Source: Anaerolineales bacterium
GTDB taxonomy: Bacteria > Chloroflexota > Anaerolineae > Anaerolineales > Villigracilaceae
Assembly (NCBI GenBank): GCA_029933275.1
Contig: JAOZOM010000035.1
Span: forward strand, 1-12,525
Direction: 5' to 3'
Length of the DNA stretch: 12,525 nucleotides
Both the position numbers and the translations under genes were made by a program. Positions within the stretch are counted from its first letter, which is position 1, and each line of letters opens with the position of its first letter. Shown here piece after piece: positions 1-5,564 of the stretch. A model generated the notes under the pieces. It was not told the origin of the DNA. It was given only the letters and a program-made list of their open reading frames with translations, and searched no databases.

Positions 1-375
1 GCAATCACTATCGCCGCCGCAAGAATTGGTTTCACTGCCGCAACTGCCTCCGCAGGAGTTTTGTGCTTGCGGAGCGTTAATCACAAAGCCGGTCCCTTTT
101 AGGGGATCGTCCACAAATTCGATATTTGCGCCACGCGCATAATCGAGTGATTGATAATCAACAATGATTTTGACCCCTTTCATCTCAATTGTGGTATCGG
201 TATCTTGGATATTATCATCTAATGCCATCCCAAATTGAACGCCGCTACAACTGCTACCTGCAACATAAATCCGTAAGCTGTGTTTATCCATATTCTTTTC
301 GCTCATAATATCTTGCATAGCCTGAGCGGCTTCAGTTGAAATGGTGATTACTTGCTCTTCTGTTTCTTGCAGCAT
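1..375 (-). CDS. A-type iron-sulfur carrier (HesB/IscA/ErpA family), Cys-rich C-terminus, partial
   Basis: Not in the supplied ORF list; read directly from the minus strand. An open frame of 125 codons runs from ATG (375-373) off the left edge with no stop. A-type carriers bind Fe-S clusters or iron and pass them to apoproteins in the cytoplasm. The family pattern is visible: a short N-terminal helix, then a GSSCSG block with Cys43 (first conserved ligand), a central beta region, and the FVDDPLKGTGFVI stretch before the C-terminal cysteines. The usual C-terminal C-G-C is replaced by C108-G-G-S-C112, and the frame continues with Cys119 and Cys125, longer than the usual 105-115 residues. The start has a good Shine-Dalgarno (AGGAGA, 386-381, 5 nt upstream). 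The family call is secure; whether it is ErpA-, IscA- or SufA-like cannot be decided. Confidence 0.9.
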   Translation of the reverse strand, partial: MLQETEEQVITISTEAAQAMQDIMSEKNMDKHSLRIYVAGSSCSGVQFGMALDDNIQDTDTTIEMKGVKIIVDYQSLDYARGANIEFVDDPLKGTGFVINAPQAQNSCGGSCGSETNSCGGDSDC

Positions 376-377
376 AA

Positions 378-436
378 ATCTCTCCTAATTAGTCTGTATT
401 CGGAGAGATACTATCAAAATTATGCTAAACTGTCAA
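378..436 (-). promoter_or_regulatory. Promoter, SD and inverted repeat of the Fe-S carrier gene
   Basis: On the minus strand a perfect TTGACA (436-431) is followed after 17 nt by TAGTAT (413-408), a strong vegetative-type promoter. The -35 box lies two bases beyond the stop codon of the neighbouring 261-aa gene. A perfect 8-bp inverted repeat (ATCTCTCC at 378-385, GGAGAGAT at 402-409) has one arm touching the -10 box and the other covering the Shine-Dalgarno. It could be an operator or, with a start site further upstream, an RNA hairpin hiding the ribosome binding site. The promoter is well supported; regulation is inference. Confidence 0.65.
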
Positions 437-438
437 TT

Positions 439-1224
439 TTACCAATGGCAGCCCTCGCCGGTATTGATTCCAGCGGATTTGCCGACACGTTTATACATCG
501 TGACGTTGGTGAAAGGCTCACCCAAAATTCCGTCGTGGATTGCCCAAGAGCGAAGGCGGAGACTCTGCTGGGCTTCGGTTTGACGGAAGACTGAGCTGTT
601 ATCCAGTTTTTGGATGAAGTCCGTATCGCGCGTGAATTTGGCTTGGATTCCCTCCATTAGCTTTTTGCCGGTCTGATAGGCAAAGCCGTAACGCTCGAAA
701 ATGATGGCGTTATGATAATAGAGCGGTTCGGCAAAATACATATCATGCCCGAGATCGGCAACGAAATGCTCAAAGGCAGCCGTAGCGGCAGGCAACATGC
801 CGAGTCCACGGTGGATTTGCCCCGGAGCCAAGCCAAAATTGAGCGCGTCCCGCTCCGCTTCGATATTACGCTGAGATGTGCCGAATTTGGTTGGCTGTCC
901 ATCGGGCATGATGTCTACGTCAAAACGCGGCGAAGCGGGGTCATTCAAAACATAAAGCAAAATATGAATTTGCCCGTGCATCGTATCGCTGAGGTGTCCG
1001 TAAAGAATGGGATCGCGTGCGCCGTGTTTATGGTAGAGCGACATCTCAACACTGGTGTTGCCGGGTTGATATTTGAATTTGAGCAGAGAACGACCTTGAA
1101 TATCGGTGAGATAGGGGGTGAGTTTAAAACGCTCTAGCAACTCGATGGGAACAATGCGCCGATAAATTTCTCGTTTTTCATGTTCTGGAAGCAAGTTGAT
1201 AGCCCCGATGGTGGATGCGCTCAT
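439..1224 (-). CDS. Uncharacterised 261-aa protein downstream of smpB
   Basis: I do not recognise the family. The protein is soluble: no signal peptide, membrane segment or obvious repeat. It has His- and aromatic-rich stretches (YHKHGARDP, about 64-72; SDTMHGQIHILLYVLND, about 79-95), an acidic patch (FDVDIMPDGQP), and a segment near 165-185 (AEPLYYHNAIIFERYGFAY) that faintly resembles the C-terminal part of GNAT acetyltransferases. That resemblance is too weak to name a function. The ATG lies 3 nt after the smpB stop, with GGGAG about 9 nt upstream inside the end of smpB, so the two genes are almost certainly co-transcribed and translationally coupled. Codon use resembles the neighbours, and the plus-strand ORFs over this interval look like shadows. 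Real gene: high confidence; function unknown. Confidence 0.88.
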   Translation of the reverse strand: MSASTIGAINLLPEHEKREIYRRIVPIELLERFKLTPYLTDIQGRSLLKFKYQPGNTSVEMSLYHKHGARDPILYGHLSDTMHGQIHILLYVLNDPASPRFDVDIMPDGQPTKFGTSQRNIEAERDALNFGLAPGQIHRGLGMLPAATAAFEHFVADLGHDMYFAEPLYYHNAIIFERYGFAYQTGKKLMEGIQAKFTRDTDFIQKLDNSSVFRQTEAQQSLRLRSWAIHDGILGEPFTNVTMYKRVGKSAGINTGEGCHW

Positions 1225-1227
1225 AAT

Positions 1228-1680
1228 TTACTCCCTATAGCGGATTTGTCTCTTTAGATCGCGTTCGGTTTCTCTTTTGGCGATGGCTTGCCGTTTATCA
1301 TGGAGCTTTTTACCGCGTGCGAGGGCGATTTCTATTTTAGCGCGCCCGTTCTTGAGATAGACTTTGGTCGGGATGACGGTTAGCCCCTTTTTGCGGATAT
1401 TATTTCTCAATTTTTTGATTTCTTTTTTATGCAGGAGCAGTTGACGCGGACGGCGCGGCTCATGGTTGAAGCGATTTGCTTCCGCATAGGGTGCGATATG
1501 CGCCTCCATAAGCCAAGCCTCGTGTTCATCAACGCGAATATAGGCTTCTTTGATGCTAATTTGCCCGGCTCGTACCGATTTGATTTCAGAGCCTTTTAGG
1601 GAGACTCCGGCTTCAAATTCTTCGAGAAGAAAGTATTCAAATTTCGCTTTGCGATTGGTTGCTACGGTTTTTGTTTTCAC
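1228..1680 (-). CDS. smpB: SsrA-binding protein SmpB
   Basis: SmpB binds the tRNA-like part of tmRNA and brings it to stalled ribosomes for trans-translation. At 150 aa it has the normal family length. Recognisable blocks are the N-terminal ATNRKAKFEYFLLEEFEAG (about 7-25), the SLKGSEIKSVRAGQ strand region (about 27-40), the IAPYAEANRFNHEPRRPRQLL stretch near the middle, the GLTVIPTKVYLKNGRAKIE core, and the basic C-terminal tail beginning GKKLHDKR that enters the decoding site. The start is GTG at 1680. No Shine-Dalgarno precedes it; instead TACAAT (1692-1687) ends 6 nt upstream, suggesting a leaderless transcript. It is first in a unit with the 261-aa gene and is divergent from the patatin gene. 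The tmRNA gene is not in this window. Confidence 0.98.
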   Translation of the reverse strand: MKTKTVATNRKAKFEYFLLEEFEAGVSLKGSEIKSVRAGQISIKEAYIRVDEHEAWLMEAHIAPYAEANRFNHEPRRPRQLLLHKKEIKKLRNNIRKKGLTVIPTKVYLKNGRAKIEIALARGKKLHDKRQAIAKRETERDLKRQIRYRE

Positions 1681-1686
1681 GCTGAG

Positions 1687-1692
1687 ATTGTA
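1687..1692 (-). promoter_or_regulatory. Probable smpB -10 box (leaderless mRNA)
   Basis: TACAAT on the minus strand (1692-1687) matches the -10 consensus at five of six positions and ends 6 nt before the smpB GTG. A typical start site would fall on or next to the start codon. No good -35 is seen at 16-18 nt spacing. Confidence 0.45.
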
Positions 1693-1753
1693 ACATGGGA
1701 GGCGTAATATTTCTCCCTCCTAACGCGTCTTTCTCTTAAGCCTCTCTCGCGAG

Positions 1754-1778
1754 TATAATCCCCTTCTGTAGGATTATC
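1754..1778 (+). promoter_or_regulatory. -10 box and operator-like inverted repeat before the patatin gene
   Basis: A perfect TATAAT (1754-1759) lies 42 nt upstream of the GTG start. No convincing -35 is present 16-18 nt further up. A perfect 7-bp inverted repeat (ATAATCC 1755-1761, GGATTAT 1771-1777, 9-nt spacer) starts inside the -10 and spans the expected transcription start. That placement suits a repressor site or a short leader hairpin. Confidence 0.5.
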
Positions 1779-1800
1779 TTTAGTGAAAGTAGGTGACTAG

Positions 1801-2691
1801 GTGAAGAAAATAGCAATTGCATTAGGTGGTGGTGGAGCGAGAGGCAACGCACATATTGGCGTATTGCGAGTTTTAGAAAGAGAAGGTTATGAGATTGCCG
1901 CTATAGCTGGAACAAGCATAGGCGGCTTGGTTGGCGCAATCTACGCGGCAGGCTATTCTCCTGACGAGATCGAAAAAATCTTCAGCGAAATAGACCAAAG
2001 TAAACTCTATGAATTAGGGCTGCGTTCAAAACCGGCTTTGCTTGGATTGGAGAAAATCAGCGAATGGTTGGGTGAAATTCTTGGCGAAAAAACTTTTGCA
2101 GATACGAAAATTCCCTGCGCCATGACCGCTGCCGATTTGAATTGTAATTGTGAAGTGACTTTGCAAACCGGATCGCTTAAAAATGCAGTTTTGGCGACTA
2201 TCGCTGTTCCGGGCATCTTTCCATCTTATCAAGAGGATGGGCATTATCTTGTGGATGGTGGTGTGCTTAATCCCGTCCCAGTTTCGTTGGCACGTGAGCT
2301 TGCTCCGAAATTACCCGTTGTTGCAGTTGCGCTCACCGCACCGCTTTCCTCTGTTTCCTCTTATTATTTACCTGCTTCGCTCTCTTCGATTATCCCCGGC
2401 TCCATTGCGCGGCGAATCACGCGCTTAAATGTCTCACAGGCGATGGATATTTTTTTGCACTCGGTTGATATAGGGAATAGAGCTATCACGGAGCTTCGCT
2501 TAGAAAAAGAGCCACCCGACCTTCTAATTCGTCCTGCTGTGGAGCAAATAGGTCTTTTGGATAGAGTTGTCGTGGCAGATGTTGCACGTTTGGGCGAAGA
2601 AGCCGCCGAAGCCGCGCTCCCCGAATTGGCACGTGTGATGCACCATTCAGATAGTTTTTTCAAGATCTTATTTGGAAGGAAGACACTATGA
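1801..2691 (+). CDS. Patatin-like phospholipase family protein (RssA/YlbK-like)
   Basis: Predicted serine lipid acyl hydrolase of the bacterial patatin family, 296 aa, using a Ser-Asp dyad. The family marks are in order: the oxyanion-hole glycine loop GGGGARG (9-15), the nucleophile elbow GTSIG with Ser39 (37-41), and the DGG motif with catalytic Asp152 (152-154), preceded by the typical AVPGIFPS turn (135-142). No signal peptide or membrane helix is seen, so it is probably cytoplasmic or peripheral at the membrane. The GTG start has AGGTGA at 1791-1796. The stop overlaps the next gene by ATGA, indicating translational coupling with the small membrane protein. The true lipid substrate cannot be read from the sequence. 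Confidence 0.93.
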   Translation: MKKIAIALGGGGARGNAHIGVLRVLEREGYEIAAIAGTSIGGLVGAIYAAGYSPDEIEKIFSEIDQSKLYELGLRSKPALLGLEKISEWLGEILGEKTFADTKIPCAMTAADLNCNCEVTLQTGSLKNAVLATIAVPGIFPSYQEDGHYLVDGGVLNPVPVSLARELAPKLPVVAVALTAPLSSVSSYYLPASLSSIIPGSIARRITRLNVSQAMDIFLHSVDIGNRAITELRLEKEPPDLLIRPAVEQIGLLDRVVVADVARLGEEAAEAALPELARVMHHSDSFFKILFGRKTL

Positions 2692-2915
2692 GCCGCGACC
2701 TGCGTAAATACGCCCAAGATACCAATATTCAACTTGTTGTTGGCGCGTTTTTCGTTCTTTTCATCGTTGGTGATGGGTTGATTTATTTTATCTATGGCAA
2801 AAGTGCTGCGCTGATGGGTTTGCTTTGCCTCCTCGCCGGTGTAGCTCCCCTTTTCATCATCGTACTTATCATGCTCTTATTGAATTGGGTTGTCAAATAT
2901 GCAAATCGAGAATAA
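2688..2915 (+). CDS. Small two-helix membrane protein, unknown function
   Basis: A 75-aa protein I do not recognise. A short charged N-terminus (MSRDLRKYAQD) is followed by two hydrophobic helices, about residues 14-36 and 40-66, joined by a short turn around YGKSA. It ends in a polar tail (KYANRE). By the positive-inside rule both ends are probably cytoplasmic. The start codon overlaps the patatin stop (ATGA). A purine-rich GGAAGGAAG run about 10 nt upstream gives a good Shine-Dalgarno. Its own end overlaps the start of the next hydrolase gene. Such coupling suggests a membrane partner or anchor for the flanking hydrolases, but this is inference. Confidence 0.8.
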   Translation: MSRDLRKYAQDTNIQLVVGAFFVLFIVGDGLIYFIYGKSAALMGLLCLLAGVAPLFIIVLIMLLLNWVVKYANRE

Positions 2916-3570
2916 AACGCAACTTAGAGAAGAATCCAATTGGCTGTTCCGAGTTTCTCAACAAGAAAAATCTCCGTCCCATGTTTTGCTTCTTCTACAC
3001 GGTTGGACAGGTGATGAAAACTCGATGTGGACATTTACACGCAATTTTCCCTCGGATTACGCGATTCTTGCGCCGCGTGCCCCTTATCCTGCTCTGGCGG
3101 AAAAGGGCGGATTCTCGTGGAGAGAAATCAAACCGGGAACGTGGGGCGCACCGACTCTTGACGAGTTGCATTTTGCCGCAGATTCCCTCGTCTCGCTCGT
3201 GGATTTTTGGCTTGCTTCCGCTAAAATGGCTTCCCTGACTTTTGACATCGTTGGCTTTAGTCAAGGGGGAGCTTTGGCGGCGACCATTGCCACGCTTTAC
3301 CCCAAGCGCGTGGAGAAAGTTGCGGTTCTTTCCGGTTTCATTCCTCCCGGCGTGGATGTGTTACTCCAGCCTGATTTGCTCAAGAAAAAGCGATTTTTCT
3401 GGGCGCACGGGACAAAGGATGAGATGATCAGCTTTGAACGCGGGCGCGCAGGAATTGAATTGCTACAAAATGCAGGCGCAGAGGTAACTTTATGTCAAGC
3501 GGATATTGGGCATAAAGTTAGCAAAGATTGTCGGCGCGCGCTGGATATATTTTTGAACACTGATTCCTGA
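2899..3570 (+). CDS. Alpha/beta hydrolase, phospholipase/carboxylesterase family
   Basis: Serine esterase of the small carboxylesterase / acyl-protein-thioesterase-like group, 223 aa from ATG 2899; a TTG at 2890 would add three residues. Visible features are the LLLLHGWTGDE oxyanion region (about 30-40), the nucleophile elbow GFSQGG with Ser121, the acid in AHGTKDEM at Asp174, and the catalytic His205 in DIGHKVS. The Ser-Asp-His triad is therefore complete and well spaced. No signal peptide is present. Neither start has a strong Shine-Dalgarno. The gene begins inside the end of the membrane-protein gene, so translation is probably coupled. Together with the patatin gene this makes two lipid- or ester-active hydrolases around one membrane miniprotein. 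Substrate unknown. Confidence 0.9.
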   Translation: MQIENKTQLREESNWLFRVSQQEKSPSHVLLLLHGWTGDENSMWTFTRNFPSDYAILAPRAPYPALAEKGGFSWREIKPGTWGAPTLDELHFAADSLVSLVDFWLASAKMASLTFDIVGFSQGGALAATIATLYPKRVEKVAVLSGFIPPGVDVLLQPDLLKKKRFFWAHGTKDEMISFERGRAGIELLQNAGAEVTLCQADIGHKVSKDCRRALDIFLNTDS

Positions 3571-3588
3571 TTCCCAATTACAGGACTC

Positions 3589-3614
3589 GTGGTATCCTTG
3601 CCACATTCTTTTTT
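3589..3614 (+). terminator. Weak rho-independent terminator after the hydrolase gene
   Basis: A 6-bp stem (GTGGTA 3589-3594 with TGCCAC 3599-3604, one T-G wobble, TCCT loop) is followed by a T-rich tract (3606-3614, six T in a row at the end). It lies 18 nt after the hydrolase stop and 27 nt before the L,D-transpeptidase start, so it may only reduce read-through. Confidence 0.4.
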
Positions 3615-3640
3615 AACGGTAGATGTTGAAGGTGAATTTA

Positions 3641-4735
3641 ATGAAAGAATTTTCACGAAGAGATTTTCTAAAATTAACGGGAGCAAGCCTCGGGGCAATG
3701 GCGTTCCGCCGCTTTGAGGGGATTCTCCCTGCGAATCGCTTCCAATTTCCCGAAGGCGAGAAGCTCGGACGAGTTTCCGTCTTCCCAAATTATTATTCAA
3801 CTCCGCTAAAAACTGAGCCGCATCGCGCTTCCACCACAATTCGCGATTTAGGACAAGATGAATTGGTGATTTGGTCGCATGAGGTGGTCGGCTCGGCAAA
3901 TTCGGTCAGTAAACGATGGGTGGAGACACCGGAGGGGTATATTTATTACCCCGATTTACAGCCGGTGCATAATTTTCCCAACATTCCGCTCACCGCGTTG
4001 CCGGAGGGAAAACCCGGCTTTTGGGCGGAGGTCACTGTTCCCTATGTGGATTTGATTATTGCAAACCCTCCTGCCCGCTCCGGTTGGTATAAAACCAGTT
4101 TGGCGCAAGGATTTGTGCCGCGTTTATATTACGGGCAAGTGGTTTGGATTGACCAAGTAACAACGAATGAGATGGGGTTGGTCATGTATCGCTTTAACGA
4201 AAAATATGGCTACGGTGATATTTTTTGGGTAGATGCGAGTGGACTGTATCCCCTAACCCCTGAGGACGTTTCGCCGATTCATCCCGATGTGGATCCGGTT
4301 CAAAAGAAAATAGTGGTTAACACCACTTATCAGACTTTATCTTGTTTTGAAGGTGAAACAGAAATTTATTTTTGTCGCGTTTCCTCAGGCTACGATAGCG
4401 AGAGTTACTTCACGCCGCCTGGAGGTTATAACCCGCATCGGAAATTATTCTCGATCCCGATGGGGGCATCTTCCACCGAGGGACGCTCCGGCTACGATAC
4501 CCCTGCCGTTGGATGGCCTATATTTATGGCGGGGAACGGAATTGCAATTCATGCCGCGTTTTGGCATAACGATTTTGGAACGCGCCGCTCACATGGTTGC
4601 ATCAATGTTTGTGCAGAAGATGCAAAATGGATTTTTCGTTGGACGACTCCCTACGTCTCGTTAGATGCCGGTGAAGTTAGCCTAGATTGGCCCGATCACG
4701 GCACAATCGTGGATGTTGTTCAGCGCACTTTTTAA
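3641..4735 (+). CDS. L,D-transpeptidase (YkuD domain) with Tat signal peptide
   Basis: Predicted to make 3-3 peptidoglycan cross-links or attach proteins to the wall, outside the membrane; 364 aa. The N-terminus carries a textbook twin-arginine signal (SRRDFLK at 5-11, then a mild hydrophobic stretch to about 22), so it should be exported folded. The C-terminal YkuD active site is complete: His304 in the IAIHAAFW segment and SHGCIN with His318 and the nucleophile Cys320. The middle (about 60-210) is not resolved and may hold SH3-like or wall-binding modules. I chose ATG 3641 because AAGGTGA (3629-3635) is spaced correctly for it. The earlier ATG at 3623 would put six residues before the Tat motif and has no such site. 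It is followed after 30 nt by ccdA. Confidence 0.93.
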   Translation: MKEFSRRDFLKLTGASLGAMAFRRFEGILPANRFQFPEGEKLGRVSVFPNYYSTPLKTEPHRASTTIRDLGQDELVIWSHEVVGSANSVSKRWVETPEGYIYYPDLQPVHNFPNIPLTALPEGKPGFWAEVTVPYVDLIIANPPARSGWYKTSLAQGFVPRLYYGQVVWIDQVTTNEMGLVMYRFNEKYGYGDIFWVDASGLYPLTPEDVSPIHPDVDPVQKKIVVNTTYQTLSCFEGETEIYFCRVSSGYDSESYFTPPGGYNPHRKLFSIPMGASSTEGRSGYDTPAVGWPIFMAGNGIAIHAAFWHNDFGTRRSHGCINVCAEDAKWIFRWTTPYVSLDAGEVSLDWPDHGTIVDVVQRTF

Positions 4736-4765
4736 ATTTTATACCTATAACCAAAGAGGTACTTT

Positions 4766-5485
4766 ATGGATTTTAGTAATATCACTTTAGGATTGGCTTT
4801 CGTTGCGGGATTAGCTTCTTTTCTCTCGCCTTGTGTTTTTTCGCTCGTTCCTGCCTATGTCGGCTACCTGAGCGGACGTGCCGCGGGCGGCGATTCCGGT
4901 GCGAATAATCGTTTCGTTACTTTTTTGCACGGTTTGGCGTTTGTGCTTGGTTTTAGTCTTGTTTTCATTCTTCTGGGAGTTGCCGCATCCGCTTTTGGGA
5001 GCGCGCTTTATGATATTCGGACATGGCTCGCAAAAATCGGTGGAATTGTAGTCATCGTTTTCGGTTTACACATGATTGGTGTTTATCGCATCCCCTTCCT
5101 CGAATACGATACTCGCGTGCAGGAATTGCCCGATCCCAAATGGGGCTATCTGTCTTCGGCTCTTTTGGGTGTTTTCTTCTCAGCGGGATGGTCGCCTTGT
5201 GTTGGTCCCGTTTTAGGTGCGATTCTCACCTTGGCTATCAACGGCGGCAATATAACCTTAGGCGCAAGTTTGTTAACTGCTTACTCGGCGGGATTAGCAA
5301 TTCCATTCTTAATTGCGGCGTTGGGCATTGGGTGGGTCAGCACGGCTTTACGAAAATATGGCAAAGCGATGCACTATGTTGAAATCGTGATGGGAGTCAT
5401 TCTCGTCGCAGTCGGTATTATGCTTTTCTCTGGCACTTTTGAATTAATCGCTCGCTATGGTTCTTTCATAGATTTTGGATTGTAG
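4766..5485 (+). CDS. ccdA: Cytochrome c biogenesis / thiol-disulfide transport protein CcdA
   Basis: Membrane protein that carries electrons from cytoplasmic thioredoxin to extracytoplasmic thiol proteins, as in cytochrome c maturation. The 239-aa protein has about six hydrophobic segments and the two family redox motifs, each in a helix: SPCVFSLVPAY with Cys23 and SPCVGPVLG with Cys145. This is the CcdA/short-DsbD core without periplasmic alpha or gamma domains. A GAGGT Shine-Dalgarno lies just upstream of the ATG. No ResA-like thioredoxin or c-type cytochrome assembly gene is adjacent; the next gene encodes a glutaredoxin-like domain fused to DUF2085, which is the likely functional partner. 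The family call is secure; the client protein is not known. Confidence 0.95.
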   Translation: MDFSNITLGLAFVAGLASFLSPCVFSLVPAYVGYLSGRAAGGDSGANNRFVTFLHGLAFVLGFSLVFILLGVAASAFGSALYDIRTWLAKIGGIVVIVFGLHMIGVYRIPFLEYDTRVQELPDPKWGYLSSALLGVFFSAGWSPCVGPVLGAILTLAINGGNITLGASLLTAYSAGLAIPFLIAALGIGWVSTALRKYGKAMHYVEIVMGVILVAVGIMLFSGTFELIARYGSFIDFGL

Positions 5486-5495
5486 AAAATATCCT

Positions 5496-5545
5496 TTTTA
5501 TCTCAATATTTTTCACTGAGACTGAAAAAATGTCACGAGATAAAA
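5496..5545 (+). repeat. Nested inverted repeat between ccdA and the Grx-DUF2085 gene
   Basis: An outer perfect 9-bp inverted repeat (TTTTATCTC 5496-5504, GAGATAAAA 5537-5545) encloses an inner 7-bp one (TTTTTCA 5509-5515, TGAAAAA 5523-5529) with a 7-nt loop. It ends 19 nt before the next start codon, and GGTAGGA lies between. There is no T-tract after the stem, so it is more likely a leader structure or operator than a terminator. Confidence 0.5.
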
Positions 5546-5564
5546 TGTCGGTAGGACTTGAAAA

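Noticed and set aside
712..1137. 141-codon plus-strand open frame opposite the 261-aa gene
   Set aside because: It has no recognisable domain or clear ribosome site, and it is fully antisense to a frame that is coupled to smpB.
2364..2732. 122-codon minus-strand frame inside the patatin gene
   Set aside because: Low-complexity Ser/Ala/Arg composition typical of a shadow frame; the patatin frame has all catalytic motifs.
3495..3899. 134-codon minus-strand frame across the hydrolase-ldt junction
   Set aside because: It is antisense to the esterase end and to the Tat signal of ldt, with no family resemblance.
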